In this document: in pieces, positions 7,777 to 15,707 of the stretch
Position numbering within the stretch: position 1 is the first letter of the stretch
Layout of the letters: each line of letters begins with the position of its first letter
Assembly: GCF_030150285.1 (NCBI RefSeq)
Contig: NZ_JASLGE010000071.1
Location: 12,450-76,449 of the forward strand
Direction: 5' to 3'
Length of the DNA: 64,000 nt
Source of the DNA: Pseudomonas sp.
GTDB taxonomy: Bacteria; Pseudomonadota; Gammaproteobacteria; Pseudomonadales; Pseudomonadaceae
The notes under the pieces: generated by a model
Database searches by the model: none
What the model was told of the DNA's origin: nothing
Seen by the model: the letters and a program-made list of their open reading frames with translations, nothing else
Position numbers and translations under genes: made by a program

Positions 7777-8761
7777 ACACGGCGGACGCTTGCGTCAGGC
7801 GGCTGCGCATTACGGTATTGCCCAAGCGCAGTGGCTGGACTTGTCCACGGGCCTTGCGCCCTGGCCCTTTGCAATTGCTGCGGTGCCCGAGCGGGCCTGG
7901 GCGCGCTTGCCCGAGGCCGATGACGGCCTGGAGCAGGCAGCCAGCGGCTATTACGGGGCTCCGAGTGTGCTGGCGGTGCCTGGCTCGCAGTGTGCGATCC
8001 AGTTGCTCCCGCGTTTACGGCGTCAGGGCAAGGTAGGCGTGCTGTCGCCGTGTTACGCCGAGCACGCCGAGGCATGGCGGCGCAGTGGCCATATCGTGCG
8101 TGAAATGCTCGATCAGGAAATCGATTTCTATCTCGACTCGCTGGATGTGCTGGTGGTGGTCAACCCCAATAATCCCACGGGTTTGAAGCTGACACCCGAG
8201 CGCCTGCTGGAGTGGCATGCTCGACTGGCACAGCGCGGAGGCTGGCTGGTGGTGGACGAAGCCTTTATGGACAACACCCCTGAGCAGAGCCTGGCCGCCC
8301 AAAGCCAGCGTACCGGGCTGATTGTGCTGCGCTCCTTCGGTAAATTTTTTGGCCTGGCGGGCGTGCGTCTGGGTTTTGTACTGTCTGAGCCCAAGCTGCT
8401 CAGGTTGCTGGCCGAACAAGTCGGACCCTGGGCGGTCAGCGGGCCGACCCGGGTGGTGGGCCAGGCGTGCCTGCTCGACACACACGCTCACGCCCGCCAG
8501 CGTGAGCGCAGTGACCTGGCCAGCGCACGGCTGGAGCGCTTGCTGCATCAGCATGGCTTGGCCCCTCAGGGCGGTTGCGCGTTGTTCCAATGGCTCATCA
8601 CGCCCCAGGCCGAGCGGCTTTACGAATTTATGGCGCAGCGCGCGATTCTGCTGCGCCTGTTTACCCACAACAGCAGCGTGCGGTTCGGCTTGCCCGCCGA
8701 CGAAGCCGACTGGCAGCGGCTTGAAAGCGCGTTGCTGGCCTTTACCCAGGAAATTTCATGA
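7769..8761 (+). CDS. cobC: threonine-phosphate decarboxylase (aminotransferase fold)
   Basis: This PLP enzyme makes (R)-1-amino-2-propanol phosphate from threonine phosphate, supplying the linker for the nucleotide loop. The 330-residue protein starts with the family pattern LEHGGRL and LDLSTGLAPWPF, has the VVNPNNPTG block, VVDEAFMD, and the PLP lysine K192 in RSFGKFFGLAGVRLGF. The start at 7769 gives an 8-base overlap with cobD. Its stop overlaps the cobQ start as ATGA. The product feeds directly into the preceding CobD step. Confidence 0.93.
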   Translation: MLEHGGRLRQAAAHYGIAQAQWLDLSTGLAPWPFAIAAVPERAWARLPEADDGLEQAASGYYGAPSVLAVPGSQCAIQLLPRLRRQGKVGVLSPCYAEHAEAWRRSGHIVREMLDQEIDFYLDSLDVLVVVNPNNPTGLKLTPERLLEWHARLAQRGGWLVVDEAFMDNTPEQSLAAQSQRTGLIVLRSFGKFFGLAGVRLGFVLSEPKLLRLLAEQVGPWAVSGPTRVVGQACLLDTHAHARQRERSDLASARLERLLHQHGLAPQGGCALFQWLITPQAERLYEFMAQRAILLRLFTHNSSVRFGLPADEADWQRLESALLAFTQEIS

Positions 8762-10209
8762 GCACATTGATGGTGCAGGGCACCACGTCCGATGCCGGTA
8801 AGAGCACGCTGGTGACGGCGCTGTGCCGCTGGCTGCTTCGCGAAGGCGTGTCGGTGGTGCCCTTCAAACCGCAGAACATGGCGCTTAACAGTGCGGTGAC
8901 GGCGCAAGGCGGCGAGATTGGTCGTGCCCAGGCCGTGCAGGCCCAGGCGGCCGGGCTACAGCCTCATACCGACATGAACCCGGTGTTGCTTAAACCCAAC
9001 AGCGATACGGGCGCGCAGGTAATCATTCATGGGCGGGCGGTCACCACCATGAACGCGGTGGCGTACCACGATTACAAGGCCATCGCCCTGCAGGCCGTGC
9101 TGGCGTCGCATCAACGTTTGAGTGCCGCGTACCCGGTGGTGGTGGTCGAAGGGGCGGGCTCGCCCGCCGAGATCAACCTGCGCGCCGGGGATATTGCCAA
9201 CATGGGCTTTGCCGAAGCGGTGGATTGCCCGGTGGTGCTGATTGCCGACATCAATCGCGGCGGTGTCTTCGCGCATTTGGTGGGCACCCTGGAATTGCTC
9301 TCCGAGACAGAGCAAGCGCGGGTCAAGGGCTTTATCATCAACCGTTTTCGCGGTGACATTGCCTTGCTGCAACCGGGGCTCGACTGGCTGGAAAAACGCA
9401 CCGGCAAGCCGGTGATCGGCGTTCTGCCTTATGTGATGGACTTGCACCTTGAAGCCGAGGACGGCCTTGATCAACGGCAGACCGAGAAGGCCGACCAGGT
9501 GCTCAGCGTGGTGGTGCCGGTGCTGCCGCGCATCAGCAACCATACCGACTTCGACCCGTTGCGCCTGCACCCGCAGGTGGCCTTGCAGTTCGTAGGGCCG
9601 GGCCAGCCCATTCCGCCGTCTGACCTGATTATTTTGCCGGGCTCCAAAAGTGTGCGCAGCGACCTGGCCTACTTGCGCGCCAACGGCTGGGACACGGCCA
9701 TCAGCCGTCACCTGCGTTACGGTGGCAAAGTGCTGGGTATTTGTGGCGGTTTGCAAATGCTGGGCGAACAGGTCCATGACCCGCTGGGGCTTGAAGGAGC
9801 GCCGGGTTCCAGTGACGGTTTGGGTCTGCTGGCGTTCAGCACTCAATTGGAAGCCGAGAAGCAGTTGCGCAATGTGCGGGGGCATTTAAGCCTCGAAAAC
9901 GCCGAAGTCAGTGGCTATGAAATCCACGCTGGCGTGACCACAGGCGCGGCGCTTGAGCGGGCGGCCGTGCACTTGGACGATGGCCGCTGTGACGGTGCGC
10001 AGAGTGCTGACGGGCAAATACTGGGCACCTACCTGCACGGGCTGTTCGAGTCCCCGGCGGCGTGCAGTGCCTTATTGCGCTGGGCCGGGTTGCAGGATGT
10101 GCAAGCGGTGGACTATCACGCCCTGCGCGAGCGCGATATCGAGCGTTTGGCGGACCTGGTGGAGAACCACCTGGACACCGACCTGCTTCGGCAACTGTGC
10201 AGGATCTAA
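8758..10209 (+). CDS. cobQ: adenosylcobyric acid synthase (glutamine-hydrolysing)
   Basis: CobQ/CbiP amidates side chains b, d, e and g of the corrin ring. The 483 residues contain the N-terminal ATPase motif VQGTTSDAGKSTLVTAL (about 5-21), a VVVVEGAGSPAEINL segment, and a C-terminal glutaminase domain with C329 in LGICGGLQMLG and the closing GTYLHGLFE. The 4-base start/stop overlap with cobC indicates translational coupling. After its stop there is a 62-base gap containing a short palindromic repeat before cobU, the only loose join in the first seven genes. Confidence 0.95.
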   Translation: MSTLMVQGTTSDAGKSTLVTALCRWLLREGVSVVPFKPQNMALNSAVTAQGGEIGRAQAVQAQAAGLQPHTDMNPVLLKPNSDTGAQVIIHGRAVTTMNAVAYHDYKAIALQAVLASHQRLSAAYPVVVVEGAGSPAEINLRAGDIANMGFAEAVDCPVVLIADINRGGVFAHLVGTLELLSETEQARVKGFIINRFRGDIALLQPGLDWLEKRTGKPVIGVLPYVMDLHLEAEDGLDQRQTEKADQVLSVVVPVLPRISNHTDFDPLRLHPQVALQFVGPGQPIPPSDLIILPGSKSVRSDLAYLRANGWDTAISRHLRYGGKVLGICGGLQMLGEQVHDPLGLEGAPGSSDGLGLLAFSTQLEAEKQLRNVRGHLSLENAEVSGYEIHAGVTTGAALERAAVHLDDGRCDGAQSADGQILGTYLHGLFESPAACSALLRWAGLQDVQAVDYHALRERDIERLADLVENHLDTDLLRQLCRI

Positions 10210-10212
10210 ATC

Positions 10213-10239
10213 TGTAGGCGCGAGCGTGCTCGCCTACAG
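10213..10239. repeat. REP-like palindromic repeat between cobQ and cobU
   Basis: The segment tgtaggcgcgagcgtgctcg and its close cctaca form a hairpin with a gcgagc/gctcgc core. The same type of sequence recurs at 34251, 41612, 42849 and 45538. It sits inside the cobalamin operon and might form an RNA hairpin that separates translation or stability of the two halves. Confidence 0.8.
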
Positions 10240-10271
10240 GAGTAAACACCGTCTTCTAGAGGTTTATTGGC

Positions 10272-10790
10272 ATGCAGCAATTGATTTTGGGGGGCGCGCG
10301 TTCCGGTAAAAGCCGCTTGGCCGAAACCCTGGCGGCCGAATCGGGCCGGGCCGTGACCTACATTGCCACCAGCCAGCCGCTGGATGGCGAAATGAATGAG
10401 CGCCTGCGCCTTCATCGTGAGCGTCGCCCCCAGCACTGGGGGTTGATTGAAGAGCCGATTGAACTGGCCCGGGTGTTGCGCGACCACGCCCGGCCCGACA
10501 CGTTTGTGCTGGTGGACTGCCTGACGCTGTGGCTGACCAACCTGCTGATGCTGGAAGACCCGCAGCGCCTGATTGCTGAACGCGATGCGCTGCTTCAGTG
10601 CCTGGCTGAACTGCCGGGCGATATCGTTTTTGTCAGCAACGAGACCGGAATGGGTGTCGTGCCGCTGGGCGAATTGACTCGCCGTTATGTCGATGAAGCC
10701 GGTTGGTTGCATCAAGCCCTGGCCGAGCGTTGTCAGCGAGTCGTGTTGACCGTGGCAGGCCTGCCCCTGACGTTGAAAGGATCTGCATGA
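10272..10790 (+). CDS. cobU: bifunctional adenosylcobinamide kinase/guanylyltransferase
   Basis: CobU (CobP) phosphorylates adenosylcobinamide and then transfers GMP to it. The 172-residue product begins with the P-loop GGARSGKS at residues 7-14, followed by TYIATSQPLDGEMNERL and the HRERRP segment that carries the guanylylated histidine in the family. LVDCLTLWLTNLL and FVSNETGMGVVP are further family blocks. An agagg ribosome site precedes the ATG. Its stop overlaps the first possible cobT start. Confidence 0.95.
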   Translation: MQQLILGGARSGKSRLAETLAAESGRAVTYIATSQPLDGEMNERLRLHRERRPQHWGLIEEPIELARVLRDHARPDTFVLVDCLTLWLTNLLMLEDPQRLIAERDALLQCLAELPGDIVFVSNETGMGVVPLGELTRRYVDEAGWLHQALAERCQRVVLTVAGLPLTLKGSA

Positions 10791-11845
10791 TGAGTACCCC
10801 ATGGTGGTTGGCGCTGTGTAAACCGTCTGACCTTGAGGTCTTGGCGGCGGCCGATGCCCGCCAGCAACAACTGACCAAGCCGGCCGGTTCGCTGGGCCGG
10901 CTGGAGGCGCTGGCGGTGCAACTGGCCGGTTTGCAGGGGCGGCTCAAGCCCCGTGCTGATCACGTCACCATTGCCATTTTCGCCGGTGATCACGGTGTGG
11001 TCGCGGAAGGTGTCTCGGCTTATCCGCAAGCCGTTACCGGGCAGATGCTGCATAACTTTGTGAACGGCGGCGCGGCAATCAGCGTACTGGCCCGTCAATT
11101 GGGCGCGCAACTGGACGTGGTGGACCTGGGCACCGTTACGCCCATGCTTGACCTGGCGGGTGTGCGGCATTTGCAACTGGGTGCTGGAACGGCCAATTTT
11201 GCGACCGGGCCTGCCATGTCTGACGCTCAGGGCCTAAAAGCCCTTCAGGCCGGGCGTGACTGCGTGGTGCGAGCGCGGGCGGCGGGCAGTGAACTGTTTA
11301 TTGGCGGCGAAATGGGCATCGGCAACACCGCGTCGGCCAGTGCCGTGGCCAGTGCCTTGCTGGGTTGCCCGGCCTCGGCGTTAACCGGGCCGGGCACCGG
11401 GCTGGACGCGGCGGGCGTCAGCCACAAGGCGCAGGTGATTGAGCGAGCTCTGGCATTCCACGCCGGCTACCTGGATGACCCGTTGCAAACGCTGTTTCGC
11501 CTGGGCGGTTTTGAGATTGCTGCGCTGGCGGGCGCGTATGTGGCGTGTGCGCAAGAAGGCGTGGTGGCGCTGGTTGACGGGTTTATCTGCACGGTCGCGG
11601 CCATGGTGGCTGTGCGCTTGAACCCGGGCTGCCGCGAGTGGCTGGTGTTTGGTCATCGCGGAGCCGAGCTTGGGCATCGCCGCGTGCTGGACAGTTTGCA
11701 GGCGCAGCCGTTGCTCGATCTGGAGTTGCGCCTGGGTGAAGGCAGTGGTGCTGCGCTGGCGGTGCCGCTGGTGCGCCTGGCGTGTGAGCTGCACGGTCAG
11801 ATGGCCACGTTTGCGGAGGCCGCCGTGGCGGATCGTCCGGCATGA
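10787..11845 (+). CDS. cobT: nicotinate-nucleotide--dimethylbenzimidazole phosphoribosyltransferase
   Basis: CobT makes alpha-ribazole phosphate from dimethylbenzimidazole and nicotinate mononucleotide, so it uses the BluB product. The 352-residue protein shows LTKPAGSLGRLE near residue 30, IFAGDHGVVAEGVSAYP, GGEMGIGNTASA, and a C-terminal RLGEGSGAALA with the probable catalytic glutamate. Two adjacent ATG codons (10787 and 10790) are possible starts; the first overlaps the cobU stop. An upstream in-frame start at 10703 lies within cobU and was rejected. Confidence 0.95.
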   Translation: MMSTPWWLALCKPSDLEVLAAADARQQQLTKPAGSLGRLEALAVQLAGLQGRLKPRADHVTIAIFAGDHGVVAEGVSAYPQAVTGQMLHNFVNGGAAISVLARQLGAQLDVVDLGTVTPMLDLAGVRHLQLGAGTANFATGPAMSDAQGLKALQAGRDCVVRARAAGSELFIGGEMGIGNTASASAVASALLGCPASALTGPGTGLDAAGVSHKAQVIERALAFHAGYLDDPLQTLFRLGGFEIAALAGAYVACAQEGVVALVDGFICTVAAMVAVRLNPGCREWLVFGHRGAELGHRRVLDSLQAQPLLDLELRLGEGSGAALAVPLVRLACELHGQMATFAEAAVADRPA

Positions 11846-12417
11846 CGGTGCACCTTGACCTGTTGCGTCATGGTGAAACCGAGTTGGGCGGCGGTTTGCG
11901 GGGCAGCCTTGACGATGCATTGACCGAATTGGGGTGGGCGCAGATGCGCGAAGCGGTCAAGGATGGCGGCCCCTGGGACCGTATCGTCAGCTCACCGTTG
12001 CAGCGCTGCGCAGCGTTTGCCCGCGAGTTGGGCGACGCGCTGAAGCTGTCGGTGCAGTTCGAAAAGGGGCTGCAAGAGTTGCATTTTGGGGCCTGGGAAG
12101 GGCGCAGCGCCGCCGAGTTGATGGAAACCGATGCTGACGCGCTCGGGCAGTTCTGGGCGGACCCTTATAGTTTTACCCCGCCGCAGGGCGAGCCCGTGGC
12201 GGCATTTTCCGCGCGGGTGTTGGCATCGGTTACCCGGTTGCAGCAGGCCCATTCAGGTGAGCGCGTGCTGGTGGTGTGTCACGGCGGCGTCATGAAGCTG
12301 CTGCTGGCGCAGGCCCGAGGGTTGCCGCGAGAGCAACTGCTGCAGGTGACGGTGGCCAATGGCGCGCTGTTTTCACTGCAGGTCGCGGCGGGCGGTGTGT
12401 TGAGCGAGGAGGGCTGA
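11842..12417 (+). CDS. cobC: alpha-ribazole phosphatase (histidine phosphatase family)
   Basis: This 191-residue protein belongs to the phosphoglycerate-mutase-like histidine phosphatases. It has the RHGE signature at residues 9-12 (phospho-accepting H10) and the second catalytic histidine in VVCHGGVMKLL. In a cobalamin operon between cobT and cobS the natural role is removal of the 5' phosphate of alpha-ribazole phosphate or of adenosylcobalamin phosphate. It overlaps cobT by 4 bases. Note that the symbol cobC is also used for the decarboxylase upstream; the two are unrelated. The phosphatase role is inferred from context. Confidence 0.88.
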   Translation: MTVHLDLLRHGETELGGGLRGSLDDALTELGWAQMREAVKDGGPWDRIVSSPLQRCAAFARELGDALKLSVQFEKGLQELHFGAWEGRSAAELMETDADALGQFWADPYSFTPPQGEPVAAFSARVLASVTRLQQAHSGERVLVVCHGGVMKLLLAQARGLPREQLLQVTVANGALFSLQVAAGGVLSEEG

Positions 12418-12419
12418 GC

Positions 12420-13151
12420 ATGTTGCCATTCTGGATCGCCCTGCAGTTTTTAAGCAGTTTGCCGATTCGTTTGCCGGGCATGCCGCAGCCTCAGGAATTG
12501 GGGCGCTCGTTGCTGTTTTACCCGCTGGTGGGGCTGCTGTTCGGTGTCTTGTTATGGGGGCTGAACGCGCTACTGGCGGGCGCACCGCTGATGCTACAGG
12601 CCGCCTTGCTGTTGAGCGCCTGGGTGTTCCTCAGCGGCGGTCTGCACCTGGATGGCCTGGCAGATAGCGCCGATGCCTGGTTGGGTGGCTTTGGTGATCG
12701 CGAACGAACCCTGACCATCATGAAAGACCCGCGCAGCGGGCCGATTGCGGTGGTTGTACTGGTATTGGTGCTGCTGCTCAAATTCTGCGCGCTGCTGGCG
12801 TTGATCGAACACTCGCGCGGTGCCGTTTTGCTGATTGTGCCGCTGATCGGGCGCAGTGCCTTGCTCGGTGTGTTCCTTACCACGCCTTATGTCCGCGCTG
12901 GCGGCTTGGGTCAGGCCCTGGCGGATCATCTGCCGCGCCGTGCGGGGTGGTGGGTGCTAGCGCTCAGCGCCGTGGCCTGTGTCGGCTTGGCGGGTGTGCC
13001 CGGCCTTTGGGCGGTGGGGCTGGCAGTGGCCGGGTTTGTGTGGCTGCGTCAGGTGATGATGCGGCGCTTGGGTGGCACCACGGGTGATACGGCTGGCGCG
13101 TTGCTGGAACTGCTGGAAGTGCTGATGCTGGTAGGGTTGGCGTTGATTTGA
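12420..13151 (+). CDS. cobS: adenosylcobinamide-GDP ribazoletransferase (cobalamin synthase)
   Basis: CobS joins adenosylcobinamide-GDP to alpha-ribazole (or its phosphate) in the inner membrane, the last assembly step. The 243-residue protein is very hydrophobic with about six or seven spans and carries the family motif GGLHLDGLADSADAW and GDRERTLTIMKDPRSGPI. The start at 12420 is two bases after the phosphatase stop; a longer in-frame opening at 12276 would overlap the phosphatase by 140 bases and was rejected. It is the last cobalamin gene of the run. Confidence 0.94.
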   Translation: MLPFWIALQFLSSLPIRLPGMPQPQELGRSLLFYPLVGLLFGVLLWGLNALLAGAPLMLQAALLLSAWVFLSGGLHLDGLADSADAWLGGFGDRERTLTIMKDPRSGPIAVVVLVLVLLLKFCALLALIEHSRGAVLLIVPLIGRSALLGVFLTTPYVRAGGLGQALADHLPRRAGWWVLALSAVACVGLAGVPGLWAVGLAVAGFVWLRQVMMRRLGGTTGDTAGALLELLEVLMLVGLALI

Positions 13152-13201
13152 GGGGCGTCGTAGGCGTTAGCGGCCTTTTTAAACCTTGATTCTGTTTTAT
13201 T

Positions 13202-13219
13202 GCGGGTATATACATACAT
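13202..13219. promoter_or_regulatory. probable MarR operator, copy 1 (upstream of the regulator)
   Basis: The sequence gcgggtatatacatacat shares gggtatatac with a perfect palindrome in front of the next gene (13658-13669). It ends one base before the regulator ATG, so binding there would block its own promoter or start. The assignment is inferred from the repeat and its position. Confidence 0.6.
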
Positions 13220-13220
13220 A

Positions 13221-13634
13221 ATGTTACCGACTCAGTGTTTATGCATCAATCTGCGGCGTGCGGCACGTGGCGTGAGCAGGCATTACGACGGAGCCCTTGA
13301 TGGCTTCGGTATCAACGTTGCCCAATATTCGTTGCTGAGCAACCTCAAGCGCCTCGATCAACCCAGCATTTCCACCTTGGCCGAAGCGATGGGGCTCGAC
13401 CGCAGTACGTTGGGGCGGAATGTGCGGGTGCTCGAAGGTGCCGGGCTGGTCAAGCTGTCGGAGGGTGAAGACCAGCGTAATCGCGTTATCTGCTTGACGC
13501 AGACAGGCGAAGAACGGCTCAAGGCGGCCTTTCCGGCCTGGGAAGCGGCGCAGCAGCGTTTGATGGATCGTTTGGGTGACGCTCGGCGTGCGCAACTCTT
13601 GGCATTATTGGATGAATTGGCTGGCGCTGACTGA
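13221..13634 (+). CDS. MarR-family transcriptional regulator
   Basis: The 137-residue protein has the MarR winged helix: an N-terminal dimerisation helix, then STLAEAMGLDRSTLGRNVRVLEGAGL as the recognition region and the basic wing EGEDQRNRVICLTQTGEERL. The start at 13221 (MLPTQCLC) was preferred to a TTG at 13200 because the latter lies in the putative operator. The MFS gene follows after 52 bases that contain a matching palindrome, so this protein probably represses itself and the transporter. The ligand is unknown. Confidence 0.9.
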   Translation: MLPTQCLCINLRRAARGVSRHYDGALDGFGINVAQYSLLSNLKRLDQPSISTLAEAMGLDRSTLGRNVRVLEGAGLVKLSEGEDQRNRVICLTQTGEERLKAAFPAWEAAQQRLMDRLGDARRAQLLALLDELAGAD

Positions 13635-13655
13635 GCGCCAGTTTTACGGTTAAAA

Positions 13656-13671
13656 GTGGGTATATACCCGC
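13656..13671. promoter_or_regulatory. probable MarR operator, copy 2 (upstream of the MFS gene)
   Basis: GGGTATATACCC (13658-13669) is a perfect 12-base palindrome, extended outward by gt and gc. It lies 17 bases before the MFS ATG and just upstream of the gggaga ribosome site. A related site precedes the regulator gene itself. Confidence 0.68.
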
Positions 13672-13686
13672 ATTGGGAGAATAAGA

Positions 13687-14895
13687 ATGACATCGGTGTG
13701 GCGTACCAGCGGGTGGGTGCTGCTTGGCAGCGCGTTGATTTTGGCCTTGTCGCTGGGAGTCAGGCATGGCTTCGGGCTGTTTCTGCCGCCCATGAGTGCA
13801 CAGTTCGGCTGGGGGCGTGAGGTCTTTGCCCTCGCGATCGCTCTGCAGAACCTGATCTGGGGCCTGGCGCAGCCGTTTACCGGTGCATTGGCTGACCGTT
13901 TTGGCGCTGCCAAGGTGGTGATTGTTGGCGGTGTGCTGTATGCCGTAGGGCTGGTGCTGATGGGGCTATCGGACTCTTTGCTAACGCTGTCACTCAGTGC
14001 GGGCCTGTTGATTGGCATTGGCCTGTCCGGGACGTCGTTTTCGGTGATCCTGGGGGTTGTGGGCCGTGCCTTGCCACCTGAAAAGCGCAGTATGGGCATG
14101 GGGATCGCCAGCGCGGCAGGTTCGTTTGGGCAGTTTGCAATGCTGCCCGGAACACTTGGCCTGATCGGCTGGTTGGGCTGGTCTTCGACATTGCTGGTAT
14201 TGGGGTTGCTCGTGGCCCTGATCGTGCCTTTGGTGGGGCTGCTCAAGGATCGCCCACTGCCCAGCCTGGGCGGTGAGCAAAGCCTTAAAGAGGCGCTGCA
14301 CGAGGCGTGCTCGCATTCCGGCTTTTGGCTGTTGGCGTTCGGCTTTTTTGTCTGCGGGTTCCAAGTGGTGTTTATCGGTATTCATTTGCCGGCTTACCTG
14401 GTGGATCAGCATCTACCTGCCACGGTGGGCACAACGGTGCTGGCCTTGATTGGCCTGTTCAATATTTTTGGGACCTACACGGCGGGGTGGCTGGGAGGGC
14501 GGTTCTCCAAACCGCGCTTGCTTACCGGGTTGTACCTGGCGCGATCAGTGGTGATTGTGCTGTTTTTGTGGGCACCGGTAACACAGTTCAGTGCCTACCT
14601 GTTTGGCATGGCCATGGGCTTTCTTTGGTTGTCGACGGTACCGTTGACCAATGGCACGGTTGCCACCATGTTCGGCGTGCGCAACCTGTCGATGCTGGGC
14701 GGTATCGTGTTTCTTTTCCATCAGTTGGGAGCCTTTCTGGGCGGCTGGCTGGGCGGCGTGGTCTATGATCAAACCGGTAGCTACGATTTGATCTGGCAGG
14801 GTTCGATCCTGTTGAGTTTGATGGCGGCGGCCTTGAATTGGCCGGTGCGTGAGCGTCCTGTGGCGCGTCTGCAGGCGCAAGGGAGTGTGGCGTGA
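13687..14895 (+). CDS. MFS transporter
   Basis: This 402-residue protein has about twelve membrane spans and the layout of the oxalate/formate-antiporter-like and monocarboxylate-like MFS group. Loop 2-3 contains the MFS motif-A-like GALADRFGAAKVV, and IGLSGTSFSVILGVVGR follows. The start is ATG with gggaga in front. The gene lies directly after the MarR regulator, with a palindrome between them, so it is the likely regulated target and may be an efflux pump. The substrate cannot be read from the sequence. Confidence 0.88.
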   Translation: MTSVWRTSGWVLLGSALILALSLGVRHGFGLFLPPMSAQFGWGREVFALAIALQNLIWGLAQPFTGALADRFGAAKVVIVGGVLYAVGLVLMGLSDSLLTLSLSAGLLIGIGLSGTSFSVILGVVGRALPPEKRSMGMGIASAAGSFGQFAMLPGTLGLIGWLGWSSTLLVLGLLVALIVPLVGLLKDRPLPSLGGEQSLKEALHEACSHSGFWLLAFGFFVCGFQVVFIGIHLPAYLVDQHLPATVGTTVLALIGLFNIFGTYTAGWLGGRFSKPRLLTGLYLARSVVIVLFLWAPVTQFSAYLFGMAMGFLWLSTVPLTNGTVATMFGVRNLSMLGGIVFLFHQLGAFLGGWLGGVVYDQTGSYDLIWQGSILLSLMAAALNWPVRERPVARLQAQGSVA

Positions 14896-15014
14896 GTTCT
14901 ACGTGGGCTTGGGTAGGTGGCGTCAGTGCCGGCGGTTTGCTGCTGGCGTTGGCCTGGTGGGGCTGGCATCAGGGCGGGTTGGCGCTGATGCAGTTGGGCA
15001 TGGGCGCTTGCTAG
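14892..15014 (+). CDS. 40-residue tryptophan-rich membrane protein (hypothetical)
   Basis: A GTG start overlaps the MFS stop (GTGA), and the frame runs 40 codons to TAG. The peptide is one hydrophobic span flanked by tryptophans (STWAWVGG, then LLLALAWWGW) with a short C-terminal tail ending in GAC. I do not recognise a family. The coupled start and single membrane helix suggest a small partner of the MFS transporter, but chance is not excluded. It has no charged residue, which is unusual for a random frame. Confidence 0.5.
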   Translation: MSSTWAWVGGVSAGGLLLALAWWGWHQGGLALMQLGMGAC

Positions 15015-15069
15015 TGCGCGACCAGGGCGAGTAAGTTCTGTGTCTGCCCCTCTTTAAAGGACTCAAATC

Positions 15070-15621
15070 ATGCTAAAACGCTGGATTGCGATGCCCATGC
15101 TGCTTGTGGCCTTTACCGGATCGGCATGGGCTGCCGATTGTCCGGCCTTGTTGGAAGGTTCATTACCCAAGCTGCGTGCAAAGGAATCGATTGATCTGTG
15201 CCAGCGTTTTTCTGGCAAGCCTTTATTGATTGTGAACACGGCGAGCTTTTGCGGCTTCGCCCCACAGTTCAAAGGGCTGGAGGCGCTGAACCAGCGCTTT
15301 AAAGGCCAGGGGCTGGAAGTGATTGGTGTGCCATCGGATGACTTCAAGCAGGAGTCCAAGGACGGTGAGGAGACCGCCAAGGTCTGCTACGTCAACTATG
15401 GCGTGACCTTTACCATGACCGAGCCACAACCGGTACGAGGTGCTGATGCTACGCATTTGTTCAAGGTGCTGGCGCAGCAGAGCAGCGCGCCGAAGTGGAA
15501 CTTCTACAAGTACGTGGTGGATCGCCAGGGCAAAGTGGTTGCCAGCTTTTCCAGCCTGACCAAGCCTGACAGCCCTGAATTGATTGAGGCAATAGAAAAA
15601 GCCATCGCCTCAAAAAGCTGA
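15070..15621 (+). CDS. periplasmic glutathione peroxidase family protein (Cys type)
   Basis: The 183 residues begin with a cleavable signal peptide ending near GSAWA (residues 17-21). The mature part has the family active-site block NTASFCGFAPQFKGLE with the peroxidatic C61 in place of selenocysteine, then IGVPSDDF and the W-N-F block KWNFYKYVVD. Such proteins reduce peroxides, usually with thioredoxin-like donors. An aaagga ribosome site lies before the ATG. It is followed by a strong terminator shared with the convergent porin gene. Confidence 0.9.
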   Translation: MLKRWIAMPMLLVAFTGSAWAADCPALLEGSLPKLRAKESIDLCQRFSGKPLLIVNTASFCGFAPQFKGLEALNQRFKGQGLEVIGVPSDDFKQESKDGEETAKVCYVNYGVTFTMTEPQPVRGADATHLFKVLAQQSSAPKWNFYKYVVDRQGKVVASFSSLTKPDSPELIEAIEKAIASKS

Positions 15622-15633
15622 TTACGCTAGACA

Positions 15634-15672
15634 TAAAAAAGCCCTGGCTCATTAAGAGCGCAGGGCTTTTTT
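15634..15672. terminator. bidirectional intrinsic terminator
   Basis: An inverted repeat aaaagccctg ... cagggctttt has an A-run on one side and a T-run on the other, so it can stop transcription from the peroxidase (+) and from the porin (-). Confidence 0.85.
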
Positions 15673-15707
15673 GATTCAGCCAGCGAGGGTTTTAGCCTCG
15701 TAGTGAA

